A DNA stretch of 64,000 nucleotides from Streptomyces sp. CB01580 (lineage in GTDB: Bacteria > Actinomycetota > Actinomycetes > Streptomycetales > Streptomycetaceae): contig NZ_LIXJ01000008.1 in NCBI RefSeq assembly GCF_001905795.1, positions 97,229 through 161,228 on the forward strand, written 5' to 3'. A program made the translations under genes and the position numbers. The notes beneath the pieces are model-generated. The model was not told the origin of the DNA, did no database searches, and worked only from the letters and a program-made list of their open reading frames with translations. Shown here in pieces: positions 44,835 through 53,259 of this stretch; position 1 is the stretch's first letter, and every line of letters begins with the position of its first letter.

Positions 44835-46057
44835 TTGCTGCCTCCGGCGTCCTTGTGGTGAGGGTTCTCCCAGATGACCGTGGCGCCCATGCCGAAGCCG
44901 ACGCACATGGTGGTGAGGCCGTAGCGGACCTCCGGCTGCTCCTCGAACTGGCGGGCCAGCTGCGTCATCAGACGGACGCCGGAGGAGGCCAGCGGGTGGC
45001 CGTAGGCGATGGCGCCGCCGTACTGATTGACGCGCGCGTCGTCGTCGGCGATGCCGTAGTGCTCCAGGAAGGCGAGCACCTGCACGGCGAACGCCTCGTT
45101 GATCTCGAACAGGCCGATGTCCCCGATCGACAGGCCCGCCTTGGCGAGGGCCTTGTCGGTGGCCGGGATCGGGCCGTAGCCCATCACCTCGGGCTCGACG
45201 CCCACGAAGGCGTAGGAGACCAGGCGCATCCTGACCGGCAGGCCGTTCTCGCGGGCGAAGTCCTCGGAGGCGATGATCGAGGCGGTCGCGCCGTCGTTCA
45301 GACCGGCCGCGTTGCCAGCGGTGACCCGGCCGTGGACTCGGAACGGGGTCTTGAGGCCCGTCAGGTTCTCCAGCGTGGTGCCCGGACGCATCGGCTCGTC
45401 GGCGGTGACCAGGCCCCAGCCCGTCTCGCCGACCTCCGGGTTGGTGCGGCGCACGGAGATCGGCACCAGGTCCTGCTGGATCTTGCCGTCGGCGTACGCC
45501 TTGGCGGCCTTCTCCTGCGAGCGGACCGCGTACTCGTCGGCCCGCAGCTTGGTGATCGACGGGTAGCGGTCGTGCAGGTTCTCCGCGGTCATGCCCATGA
45601 ACAGGGCGGACTCGTCGACCAGCTTCTCCGACACGAAGCGCGGGTTCGGGTCCACGCCCTCGCCCATCGGGTGACGGTCCATGTGCTCGACACCACCGGC
45701 CACGACGACGTCGTACGCGCCGAAGGCGATGGAACCGGCCGTCGTGGTGACGGCGGTCATGGCACCCGCGCACATGCGGTCGATGGAGTAGCCGGGGACG
45801 GACTGCGGGAGACCGGCCAGGATCCCGGCGGTACGGCCCAGCGTCAGACCCTGGTCGCCGATCTGGGTGGTCGCGGCGATGGCGACCTCGTCGACCTTTG
45901 CGGGGTCCAGGGCCGGGTTGCGGCGCAGCAGCTCCCGGATGGCCTTCACGACGAGATCGTCGGCGCGGGTCTCGTGGTAGATGCCCTTCGGGCCCGCTTT
46001 GCCGAACGGGGTGCGGACGCCGTCGACGAAGACGACGTCCCGGATGGTACGAGGCAC
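44831..46057 (-). CDS. fadA: Acetyl-CoA acyltransferase, 3-ketoacyl-CoA thiolase (FadA)
   Basis: 408 residues. The nucleophilic cysteine is Cys96 in DRMCAGAM, the base histidine is in YGHPLASSG, and the second cysteine is in TMCVGFGMGAT near the C-terminus. It cleaves 3-ketoacyl-CoA with CoA to shorten the chain by two carbons. The GTG at 46057 follows GGAGGAG. First gene of a two-gene fad operon; the upstream 314 bases probably contain the promoter and an imperfect palindrome. Confidence 0.95.
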   Translation of the reverse strand: MPRTIRDVVFVDGVRTPFGKAGPKGIYHETRADDLVVKAIRELLRRNPALDPAKVDEVAIAATTQIGDQGLTLGRTAGILAGLPQSVPGYSIDRMCAGAMTAVTTTAGSIAFGAYDVVVAGGVEHMDRHPMGEGVDPNPRFVSEKLVDESALFMGMTAENLHDRYPSITKLRADEYAVRSQEKAAKAYADGKIQQDLVPISVRRTNPEVGETGWGLVTADEPMRPGTTLENLTGLKTPFRVHGRVTAGNAAGLNDGATASIIASEDFARENGLPVRMRLVSYAFVGVEPEVMGYGPIPATDKALAKAGLSIGDIGLFEINEAFAVQVLAFLEHYGIADDDARVNQYGGAIAYGHPLASSGVRLMTQLARQFEEQPEVRYGLTTMCVGFGMGATVIWENPHHKDAGGSK

Positions 46058-46371
46058 GGTGGCTCTCCTCCAGGGTGCGGGATGGCACTGCTGCGGAGCG
46101 CGCCCGAGGGCACGCCGTCCCCTCATGCTACTTGTGGGTAACCAGACTGCCCACCCCTTGCGACCGGAGCGGCGAAGGTCACACGGAGGCGCGGCGGCGC
46201 ATGCGACCGCCGCGGCTGCGGCACGCCCCGCCCCGGCCCGGTCCGGGAACGGCGAGCGCCGGACGGGGCCGAGGAAACGGCCCGTCCGGCGTCCGGTGGC
46301 GCGGCGCACGGCGGTGCGGCGCGCGGTGCTCGTTCAACCTGGCGTGATTACGTCCCTCGGTCGGCGGAATC
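46058..46371. promoter_or_regulatory. fad operon promoter region with candidate operator
   Basis: The 314 bases between fadA and the ribonuclease D stop hold no ORF. Bases 46127-46142 (minus strand GTTACCCACAAGTAGC) form an imperfect palindrome, 5 of 8 positions symmetric, at promoter distance from fadA. It could be the operator of a fatty-acid-responsive TetR regulator, but no match to a known box is claimed. Confidence 0.4.
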
Positions 46372-47646
46372 TCACGCCTTCGAGGAGAATGCGCGCGCCA
46401 GGAGCGGGGTCACCAGTTCGATCTGCCAGTGCCGGGCCCCGTAGCCGATGAGCGCGGCCTCGATCGCGTCCGGCGTCGCGCTCCCGGGCGGCTCCCAGCA
46501 GACCCGTCGCACCGTGTCCGGCGTGATCACGTTCTCCTGCGGCATGTGCAGTCGTTCGGCGAGCTCCGAAACCGCCGCGCGGGCGGCGGCGAGCCGTGCC
46601 GCCGCGGCGGGGTCCTTGTCCGCCCAGGCGCGGGGCGGCGGCGGACCGGCGACGGCCTGGCCGGGCTGGGGCAGCTCGGAGTCCGGCAGGGCCTTGGCCC
46701 GGTCGACGGCCGCCTGCCACTGCTCCAGCTGCCGGCGGCCCATGCGGTGGCCGAAGCCGGGCAGGGCGGTCAGCGCGTGCGCGTTCGCCGGGAGCGCGAG
46801 CGCGGCCTCGACGATCGCGGCGTCGCTCAGCACCTTGCCGGGGGAGAGGTCCCGGCGCCGGGCCACTTGGTCGCGGGCGGTCCACAACTCCCGTACCACC
46901 GCCAGCTGGCGGCGACGACGGAGCTTGTGCATGCCGGAGGTGCGGCGCCACGGGTCCTTGCGCGGGGGAGCGGGCGGCGCGGCGGCGATCGCGTCGAACT
47001 CCTCCCGGGCCCACTCCAGTTTGCCCTGCCGGTCGAGCTCCTTCTCCAGGGAGTCGCGGAGGTCGATGAGCAGTTCCACGTCCAGCGCCGCGTAGCGCAG
47101 CCAGGGCTCGGGCAGCGGCCGGGTGGACCAGTCGACGGCCGAGTGGCCCTTCTCCAGGGAGTAACCGAGCACGCTCTCGACCATGGCGCCGAGGCCGACC
47201 CGGGGGAAGCCGGCGAGCCGCCCGGCCAGCTCGGTGTCGAACAGCCCCGTGGGGGTCATCCCTATCTCCCGCAGGCAGGGCAGGTCCTGGGTGGCGGCGT
47301 GCAGGATCCACTCGCTGCCGTGCAGTACCTCCCCGAGCCTCGACAGATCGGGGCAGCCCACCGGGTCGATCAGCGCACTGCCCGCGCCTTCGCGGCGGAG
47401 CTGGACGAGGTAGGCGCGCTGGCCGTAGCGGTAGCCGGAGGCGCGCTCGGCGTCGACTGCCACCGGGCCGGTGCCCGCGGCGAACGCCGCGATCACCTGG
47501 GAGAGGGCGTCGTCGGAGGCCACCACCGGGGGAATGCCCTCGCGAGGTTCGAGCAAGGGGATCGGCGCCGGGGCGACGTCGTCCGGGGGAGCGCCCCCGG
47601 TGGTTCGCAGTGATGTGTCTGCTGCGGTCTCTTGGGCGTCGGTCAC
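46372..47646 (-). CDS. rnd: Ribonuclease D (3'-5' exonuclease with HRDC domain)
   Basis: 424 residues. The DEDD exonuclease domain occupies about residues 45-220 (VAVDAERASGYRYG, WILHAATQDLPCL, LFDTELAGRLAG, LRYAALDVELL, ending with the DEDDy tyrosine). HRDC domains follow in the second half (RRRRQLAVVRELW, FGHRMGRRQLEQW). It trims the 3' ends of tRNA and other RNAs. The GTG at 47646 is at the head of a typical acidic N-terminus. Downstream of the adjacent regulator gene but separated by a strong palindromic terminator, so independently transcribed. Confidence 0.93.
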   Translation of the reverse strand: MTDAQETAADTSLRTTGGAPPDDVAPAPIPLLEPREGIPPVVASDDALSQVIAAFAAGTGPVAVDAERASGYRYGQRAYLVQLRREGAGSALIDPVGCPDLSRLGEVLHGSEWILHAATQDLPCLREIGMTPTGLFDTELAGRLAGFPRVGLGAMVESVLGYSLEKGHSAVDWSTRPLPEPWLRYAALDVELLIDLRDSLEKELDRQGKLEWAREEFDAIAAAPPAPPRKDPWRRTSGMHKLRRRRQLAVVRELWTARDQVARRRDLSPGKVLSDAAIVEAALALPANAHALTALPGFGHRMGRRQLEQWQAAVDRAKALPDSELPQPGQAVAGPPPPRAWADKDPAAAARLAAARAAVSELAERLHMPQENVITPDTVRRVCWEPPGSATPDAIEAALIGYGARHWQIELVTPLLARAFSSKA

Positions 47647-47670
47647 GTGTCAAGGGTATCCGTGGATGTA

Positions 47671-47708
47671 CGGCGCCCGTCGACGGAACGTTCCGTCGAC
47701 GGGCGCCG
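47671..47708 (-). terminator. 38-bp perfect palindrome between the regulator and rnd genes
   Basis: 19-bp arms with no spacer, all GC-rich. On the minus strand it lies after the LuxR-type regulator stop and before rnd, so it should stop transcription of the regulator gene. An unusually long perfect palindrome. Confidence 0.75.
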
Positions 47709-47759
47709 ATGCATGCAAACCAGCCGGTCCCGGCGTCCGGTCGCCGGGGGCGCGGAGGG

Positions 47760-48422
47760 TCAGTGGATGATGCCCGTCCGCAGGGCGACGGCGACCATTC
47801 CGGCACGGTCGCCGGTGCCGAGCTTGCGGGCGATCCGGGCGAGGTGGCTCTTGACCGTCAGGGCGGACAGCCCCATGGAGACGCCGATGGCCTTGTTGGA
47901 CTGGCCCTCGGCGACCAGCCGGAGGACCTCGACCTCGCGGCCGGAAAGCTCGCGGTAGCCGCCCGGATGGCTCGGGGTGCCCGGGGGGCGGCGGTGCATA
48001 CGGGCGGCGTTGGCGCCGATGGGGGCGGCGCCCGGACGGGTGGGATGGCCGATGTTGGTCCGGGTGCCGGTGACGACATAGCCCTTCACACCGCCCGCGA
48101 GGGCGTTGCGGACCGCGCCGATGTCGTCGGCGGCGGAGAGGGCGAGGCCGTTCGGCCAGCCGGCGGCCCGGGTCTCGGACAGCAGGGTCAGCCCGGAACC
48201 GTCGGGCAGATGGACGTCGGCTACGCAGATGTCGCGCGGGTTGCCGACGCGGGGACGGGCCTCCGCGATGGACGACGCCTCGATGACGTCACGTACTCCG
48301 AGGGCCCACAGATGGCGGGTGACGGTGGAACGGACGCGCGGGTCGGCCACGACGACCATGGCCGTCGGCTTGTTCGGGCGGTAGGCGACCAGGCTTGCGG
48401 GCTGCTCTAGGAGAACGGACAC
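47760..48422 (-). CDS. LuxR-family response-regulator-like transcription factor
   Basis: 220 residues. The N-terminal ~125 residues are a receiver-like domain (VVVADPRVRSTVTRHLWALG, then CVADVHLPDGSGL with the expected phosphorylatable aspartate), and the C-terminus a GerE helix-turn-helix (LSGREVEVLRLVAEGQSNKA and TVKSHLARIARKLGTGDRAG). No sensor kinase gene is adjacent, so it may be an orphan or be driven by a distant kinase. The GTG at 48422 has AGGAGG upstream. It is preceded by an AT-rich promoter region. Confidence 0.87.
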   Translation of the reverse strand: MSVLLEQPASLVAYRPNKPTAMVVVADPRVRSTVTRHLWALGVRDVIEASSIAEARPRVGNPRDICVADVHLPDGSGLTLLSETRAAGWPNGLALSAADDIGAVRNALAGGVKGYVVTGTRTNIGHPTRPGAAPIGANAARMHRRPPGTPSHPGGYRELSGREVEVLRLVAEGQSNKAIGVSMGLSALTVKSHLARIARKLGTGDRAGMVAVALRTGIIH

Positions 48423-48529
48423 CAGGCCTCCTGGGGAGTGGCGGGACGGGCCGGCTCGGGGATGAAGCCGGGGCGCACCGTGCTTGAAGGGTCATTGACC
48501 TCTTCGGCAGCGGACCCGTCCTCCTTTAG

Positions 48530-48620
48530 AGGAAGATCGCGATTTGCTGAGTAACAATTCGGGCAAATCAGACGCGCGATCGATTGTACGAAAAAAATGT
48601 CGGTAATTCCGCGCAAAGCG
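48530..48620 (-). promoter_or_regulatory. AT-rich promoter region of the LuxR-type regulator
   Basis: Lower-GC segment upstream of the regulator start. On the minus strand it contains TACAAT (complement of 48583-48588), a good -10 hexamer, but no clear -35 at 17-18 bases, and a run of T just before it. The 278 bases from 48423 to 48700 contain nothing else I can support. Confidence 0.35.
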
Positions 48621-48700
48621 TGACACGGTGTTGATCTGTGGTGACGCGACGTCAATGGGGCGGGAAGGGGCGGCTCGGCCGCGGCTCCGCCGCCCGGGTG

Positions 48701-49360
48701 TCAGGGGGCCTGGGGGCCGCGCCGCTGCGGGAGCGTGACCACCGCCGCGTCGGCCGGACCCGACGGAGGCAGGCCCGCGATCTGGCACAGCAGATCGCCC
48801 CACGCCATCAGATGCGCCGCGGTGTCCGGCGCCCCGCCCCGGCTCTCGCGCGGTGTCCACGACGCCCGGATCTCGATCTGTGTCGCCGGCCGCCGCGCCC
48901 CCAGCGCGCCGAAGTAGTGCGACCCCGCCAGGGTCACCGTGCCGCCCGCCGCTCCGTACGACAGCCCGCGCGCCTCCAGCGCGCCGGTCAGCCACGACCA
49001 GCACACCTCCGGCAACAGCGGATCGGACGCCATCTCCGGTTCCAGCTCCGCCCGCACCAGGGTCACCAGACGGAAGGTGCCGTGCCAGCCCTCGTGCCCG
49101 TCCGGGTCGTGGAGCAGCACGAGACGGCCGTCGGCCAGATCCTCCTCGCCCTGCACGACCGCCGCCTCCAGCGCGTACGCGTACGGGGCGAGCCGCTTGG
49201 GCGGGTGGGTCGGCTCGACCTCCAGTTCGGGTCGCAGGCGCGCCGAGCGCAAGCCGTCCAGCGCCGACCGGAAAGCGGGCGGCACGGAGTCGCCCTCCGC
49301 GCTGTCCTTGTCGTCAGCGCCGTCGGGTCGATCGGAGAACTGTTCCTGAGCCGGAGCCAT
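48701..49360 (-). CDS. DUF3000 family protein
   Basis: 219 residues. FRSALDGLRSARLRPELEVE and PTHPPKRLAPYAYALEAAV, with a middle WSWLTGALEARG, match the actinobacterial DUF3000 proteins encoded next to hemE. No signal peptide or membrane segment. Function unknown; the conserved, divergent pairing with hemE in Streptomyces hints at a link to haem metabolism but this is not established. The ATG at 49360 is taken. Confidence 0.85.
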   Translation of the reverse strand: MAPAQEQFSDRPDGADDKDSAEGDSVPPAFRSALDGLRSARLRPELEVEPTHPPKRLAPYAYALEAAVVQGEEDLADGRLVLLHDPDGHEGWHGTFRLVTLVRAELEPEMASDPLLPEVCWSWLTGALEARGLSYGAAGGTVTLAGSHYFGALGARRPATQIEIRASWTPRESRGGAPDTAAHLMAWGDLLCQIAGLPPSGPADAAVVTLPQRRGPQAP

Positions 49361-49450
49361 GCGGGGAAGAGTAGGCGGAACGGGAGCCGCGTGCAGGGAG
49401 GGACACCCGGCCGGGCCCGGCCGCTTGGACCTCGTGCGAAGATTCTGGGT

Positions 49451-50524
49451 GTGAGTGCCAACGATCGCCCCATGGGCCAGCAGACGAAGACCTCCGCCAC
49501 CCATGAGTCGGCGTTTCTCAAGGCGTGCCGCCGCGAGCCGGTGCCGCACACCCCGGTCTGGTTCATGCGTCAGGCGGGCCGGTCGCTGCCCGAGTACCTC
49601 AAGGTGCGCGAGGGCATCCCGATGCTCGACTCCTGCATGATGCCGGAGCTCGTCGCGGAGATCACCATGCAGCCCGTGCGCCGTCACAAGGTGGATGCGG
49701 CGATCTACTTCAGCGACATCGTCGTCCCGCTCAAGGCCATCGGGATCGACCTCGACATCAAGCCGGGCGTGGGCCCGGTCGTCGCCGAGCCCTTCCGCAC
49801 CCGCGCCGACCTGGCCCGGCTGCGCGACCTCACGCCCGAGGACGTGTCCTACGTCACCGAGGCGGTCGGCCTGCTCGTCGCCGAGCTCGGCGCCACCCCG
49901 CTCATCGGCTTCGCGGGCGCCCCGTTCACGCTCGCCAGCTACCTCGTGGAGGGCGGCCCGTCCCGCAACCACGAGCACACCAAGGCCATGATGTACGGCG
50001 AGCCGGAGCTGTGGGCGGACCTCCTCGACCGGCTGGCCGACATCACCGGCGCCTTCCTGAAGGTGCAGATCGAGGCCGGCGCCTCGGCCGTGCAGCTCTT
50101 CGACTCCTGGGTGGGCGCGCTGTCCCCCGCCGACTACCGGCGCTCGGTGCTCCCCGCCTCCGCGAAGGTCTTCGAGACCGTCGCCCCGTACGAGGTCCCG
50201 CGCATCCACTTCGGCGTGGGCACCGGCGAACTCCTCGGCCCGATGGGCGAGGCGGGCGCGGACGTCGTCGGCGTCGACTGGCGCGTCCCGCTCGACGAGG
50301 CCGCGCGCCGGGTCGGCCCCGGCAAGGCGCTCCAGGGCAACCTCGACCCGGCGGTGCTGTTCGCGCCGACCGCGGCGGTGGAGGAGAAGGCCCAGGAGGT
50401 GCTGGACGCCGCCGCCGGTCTGGAGGGCCACGTCTTCAACCTGGGCCACGGCGTGATGCCGTCGATGGACCCGGATGCCCTGACCCGGCTCGTGGCGTAC
50501 GTGCACGAGCGGACCGCGCGCTGA
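49451..50524 (+). CDS. hemE: Uroporphyrinogen decarboxylase
   Basis: 357 residues. PVWFMRQAGRSLPEY carries the substrate-binding arginines, YFSDIVVPLKAIGID the catalytic aspartate region, and GFAGAPFTLASYLVEGG the conserved core. It decarboxylates uroporphyrinogen III to coproporphyrinogen III, the substrate of the HemY encoded 2.7 kb to the right. The GTG at 49451 (VSANDRPMG) matches the N-terminus I recall for S. coelicolor HemE; the ribosome-binding site is weak. Divergent from the DUF3000 gene with 90 bases between. Confidence 0.96.
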   Translation: MSANDRPMGQQTKTSATHESAFLKACRREPVPHTPVWFMRQAGRSLPEYLKVREGIPMLDSCMMPELVAEITMQPVRRHKVDAAIYFSDIVVPLKAIGIDLDIKPGVGPVVAEPFRTRADLARLRDLTPEDVSYVTEAVGLLVAELGATPLIGFAGAPFTLASYLVEGGPSRNHEHTKAMMYGEPELWADLLDRLADITGAFLKVQIEAGASAVQLFDSWVGALSPADYRRSVLPASAKVFETVAPYEVPRIHFGVGTGELLGPMGEAGADVVGVDWRVPLDEAARRVGPGKALQGNLDPAVLFAPTAAVEEKAQEVLDAAAGLEGHVFNLGHGVMPSMDPDALTRLVAYVHERTAR

Positions 50525-50536
50525 GGGAAACGTCCG

Positions 50537-50578
50537 GGCGGGCGCCCGCGGCCGGGACGGTCCGGCCGGGCGCCCGCC
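50537..50578. terminator. Bidirectional terminator between hemE and the flavoprotein gene
   Basis: 12-bp GC-rich arms (50537-50548 with 50567-50578) enclosing further complementary bases, in the 60-base gap between convergent genes. Confidence 0.65.
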
Positions 50579-50584
50579 GGGCTC

Positions 50585-51973
50585 TCAGGCGGTGCCCGCC
50601 CGCCGCAGCGCCGTCACCGTCTTGCGGGCGGCCACCAGGACCGGGTCCCAGACCGGTGAGAACGGCGGGGCGTAGCCGAGGTCCAGGGCGGTCATCTGGT
50701 CCACCGTCATTCCGGCCGTGAGCGCCACGGCCGCGATGTCGACCCGCTTCGCCGCCCCCTCCCGGCCCACGATCTGCACCCCGAGCAGCCGCCCGGTGCG
50801 GTACTCCGCGAGCATCTTCACCGTCATCGGCCGCGCCCCCGGGTAGTAGCCCGCCCGGCCCGTCGACTCGATCGTCGCCGTGACGAAGCGCAGCCCCACC
50901 GAGCGGGCGTCCTTCTCGCGCAGCCCGGTGCGGGCGATCTCCAGATCGCACACCTTGCTCACCGCCGTGCCCACCACCCCGGGGAACGTCCCGTAGCCGC
51001 CCGCCACGTTGGACCCGATGACCTGGCCGTGCTTGTTGGCGTGGGTGCCCAGCGCGATGTGCCGGGTGCGGCCCGCCACCAGGTCGAGCACCTCGACGCA
51101 GTCGCCGCCCGCCCAGATGTTGTCGTGCCCGACGACCCGCATCGACAGATCGGTGAGCAGGCCGCCGTGCGGGCCCACCGGGAGGCCGACGGCGTGGGCC
51201 AGCGTCGTCTCCGGCGCCACCCCGATGCCGAGCACCACCACGTCCGCCGGATAGGTCGTGCCGCCCGCGACGACCGCGTCGGCCCGGCCGTCCGGCCCGG
51301 TGCGGATCCCGGTCACCTCGGCGCCGTTGACCGTGGTGATGCCCAGGCCGTCCATCGCCTCGTGCACCAGCCGCCCCATGTCGGGGTCCAGCGTCGCCAT
51401 CGGCTGCTCGCCCCGGTTCAGGACGGTCACCTCGAAGCCGTGCCTCAACATCGCCTCGGCCATCTCGACCCCGATGTAGCCCGCCCCGACGACGACCGCC
51501 CGGCGACGCCCCTGCGGCACCCGGTCCAACGACTCCAGCAGCGCCTGCCCGTCGTCCAGCGTCTGCACCCCGTGCACCCCGGGCGCGTCGATGCCGGGCA
51601 GCGCCGGACGCACCGGACGGGCCCCCGTCGCGATCACCAGCTTGTCGAAGCCCGTCCAGTACGTCTCGTCGGTCTCCAGGTCCAGCGCCCGCACCCGCTG
51701 CCCGGCCACGTCGATCTCCGTGATCTCGGTGCGCATCCGCAGGTCGATGTCGCGGGCCCGGTGCTCCTGCGGGGTACGGGCGATGAGGTCGTCGCGTTCG
51801 GTCACGTCGCCGCCGACCCAGTACGGGATGCCGCAGGCGGAGTACGAGGAGAAGTGGCCCCGTTCGAAGGCGACGATCCCCAGCTCGTCGGGACCCTTGA
51901 GCCTGCGGGCCTGGGACGCGGCGGACATGCCCGCCGCGTCACCACCGATGACCACCAGTCGCTCCGTCGCCAT
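50585..51973 (-). CDS. Pyridine nucleotide-disulfide oxidoreductase, CoA-disulfide-reductase/NADH-oxidase type
   Basis: 462 residues. The FAD motif VVIGGDAAGMSAAS is at the N-terminus, the single active cysteine is Cys47 in FSSYSACGIPYWVGG (the CoA-disulfide reductase/NADH oxidase position), and a second nucleotide motif is VVVGAGYIGVEMAEAM near residue 165. The dimerisation domain follows. It reduces CoA disulfide or a similar thiol, or O2, with NAD(P)H and so guards thiol redox balance. Streptomyces use mycothiol, so the physiological substrate is uncertain. The ATG at 51973 is taken. Confidence 0.87.
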   Translation of the reverse strand: MATERLVVIGGDAAGMSAASQARRLKGPDELGIVAFERGHFSSYSACGIPYWVGGDVTERDDLIARTPQEHRARDIDLRMRTEITEIDVAGQRVRALDLETDETYWTGFDKLVIATGARPVRPALPGIDAPGVHGVQTLDDGQALLESLDRVPQGRRRAVVVGAGYIGVEMAEAMLRHGFEVTVLNRGEQPMATLDPDMGRLVHEAMDGLGITTVNGAEVTGIRTGPDGRADAVVAGGTTYPADVVVLGIGVAPETTLAHAVGLPVGPHGGLLTDLSMRVVGHDNIWAGGDCVEVLDLVAGRTRHIALGTHANKHGQVIGSNVAGGYGTFPGVVGTAVSKVCDLEIARTGLREKDARSVGLRFVTATIESTGRAGYYPGARPMTVKMLAEYRTGRLLGVQIVGREGAAKRVDIAAVALTAGMTVDQMTALDLGYAPPFSPVWDPVLVAARKTVTALRRAGTA

Positions 51974-52010
51974 TCCCGGTCCCTTCGACACCGATCCGAA
52001 GGGACCCACG

Positions 52011-52979
52011 CTACGACGCCGGGGGCCTCGGCGAGGAATGCGGCGGCACGGGCGTCCGCGCCGCCCGGCGCCCGCGCAGCCGGCGCAGCAGCAGCCGCCC
52101 CGCCACCACCAGCACCACGATCGTGACCAGGAACGGAGCCGTGGCACCCAGCACCACGGAACCCCACCGCAGCACCGTGAGGAACGCGTCCCAGCCGTTG
52201 TCGAGCGCGTCCAGGAAGCCGGGCGGATCGTCGTCGTTCGTCTCCGGCGCCGTCACCGGCTCGGAGAGGTCGAGGGTGATCGTCGCCAGCGAGGTGCGGT
52301 CCTTCAGCGACGCCTGCTGGGCGAGCAGCGACTCCAACGCCGCCTGACGGCTGCTCAGTTCGCTTTCCAGTGTGACCACGTCGGAGAGGGCGTCGGCCCG
52401 GTCCATCAGCTTGCGCACCCGCGCAACGCTCGCCCGCTGGGACGCGATCCGGCTCTCCACGTCGACCACCTGGTCGGTGACGTCCTTCGCGGACGAGGTG
52501 CGCGACAGCAGCTTCCCGGTGCCCGCGAGGTCCTTCAGGACCGTCTCGTACGCGTCCTGCGGAACGCGCAGCACGATGTGCGACGTCTCGCGCGTCGCAT
52601 CGACCCGTTCGGTCCTCTCGTCGGCCACCAGGCCGCCGGCCTCGGCCACCGCCGCGCGGGCGGCCGCGGCGGCCTTCGGCACGTCCCGCACCTCGACGGA
52701 GAGCGTGGCGGTGCGGATGACGTGGACGCCGGCGGGCAGGCCGCCGGTCTTCCGCCCGTCCGCCGACGAACCGCCCGCGCCCTGCCCCACCTGCCCGGCC
52801 GAAGCGCCCGAGGCGGCCCGCTCGCGCGGCGCGGCGGCCTTCCCGCTGTCGGCGGAACGCGTCCCGCCCGCGTCGCCGGCGCCGCAGCCGCTCAGTGCGA
52901 GGAGGCCGGCCAGGAGCCCGGAGGCCAGGGCGGTGCGCGTACGGCGCCGGGTGCGGCGCGGATGTCTGGCTGTCTGCAT
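52011..52979 (-). CDS. DUF4349 membrane lipoprotein
   Basis: 322 residues. An Arg-rich n-region and hydrophobic segment end in the lipobox LSGC (residues 29-32). The middle contains the DUF4349 core (VRDVPKAAAAARAAVAEAGG, then VDVESRIASQRASVARVRKL with coiled-coil character about residues 165-235), and a C-terminal membrane segment near residue 280 is followed by a basic tail. The ends place it across the membrane with the coiled coil outside. Function unknown; the family is common in bacteria near envelope genes. Confidence 0.85.
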   Translation of the reverse strand: MQTARHPRRTRRRTRTALASGLLAGLLALSGCGAGDAGGTRSADSGKAAAPRERAASGASAGQVGQGAGGSSADGRKTGGLPAGVHVIRTATLSVEVRDVPKAAAAARAAVAEAGGLVADERTERVDATRETSHIVLRVPQDAYETVLKDLAGTGKLLSRTSSAKDVTDQVVDVESRIASQRASVARVRKLMDRADALSDVVTLESELSSRQAALESLLAQQASLKDRTSLATITLDLSEPVTAPETNDDDPPGFLDALDNGWDAFLTVLRWGSVVLGATAPFLVTIVVLVVAGRLLLRRLRGRRAARTPVPPHSSPRPPAS

Positions 52980-53094
52980 GAGTGTCCCCCCGGGACGGGT
53001 CGCCGACGTTGCCGGTTCGACGTGCGGGCCCGTCCGCGGGTTGCCCGATCCCGGTTTCGAAGCGGTCACGTTCGGGCCTCGAACCGGGGGCTGA

Positions 53095-53244
53095 GAGCCT
53101 GTCGGGCGACCTTCGACCGGAGAGTGGACACGGCATGGTGCGTGCGGTTCCGGGGCGTCGGAGGGGGCCCCTCCGGCCCTCAAGACCTGTGAGGGAGTGC
53201 GTGCCGGGGCGTGGCCGCCCGGTCAGAGGTCACCCGACGGGCTC
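53095..53244. mobile_element. MITE-like element, copy B (immediately upstream of hemY)
   Basis: 150 bp; left end GAGCCTGTCGGGCGACC, right end GGTCACCCGACGGGCTC, flanked on both sides by TGA (possible target duplication). The two ends and most of the outer body match copies A and C; the centre carries a different GC-rich segment. The right end stops 15 bases before the hemY start codon, so it has replaced or become the hemY leader. Confidence 0.8.
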
Positions 53245-53259
53245 TGAGAGAGTGGGGGT

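Noticed and set aside
42537..44861. 774-codon plus-strand ORF over fadB starting in the AT-rich island
   Set aside because: Shadow of fadB; only its first ~25 codons have non-shadow composition and they resemble no known protein.
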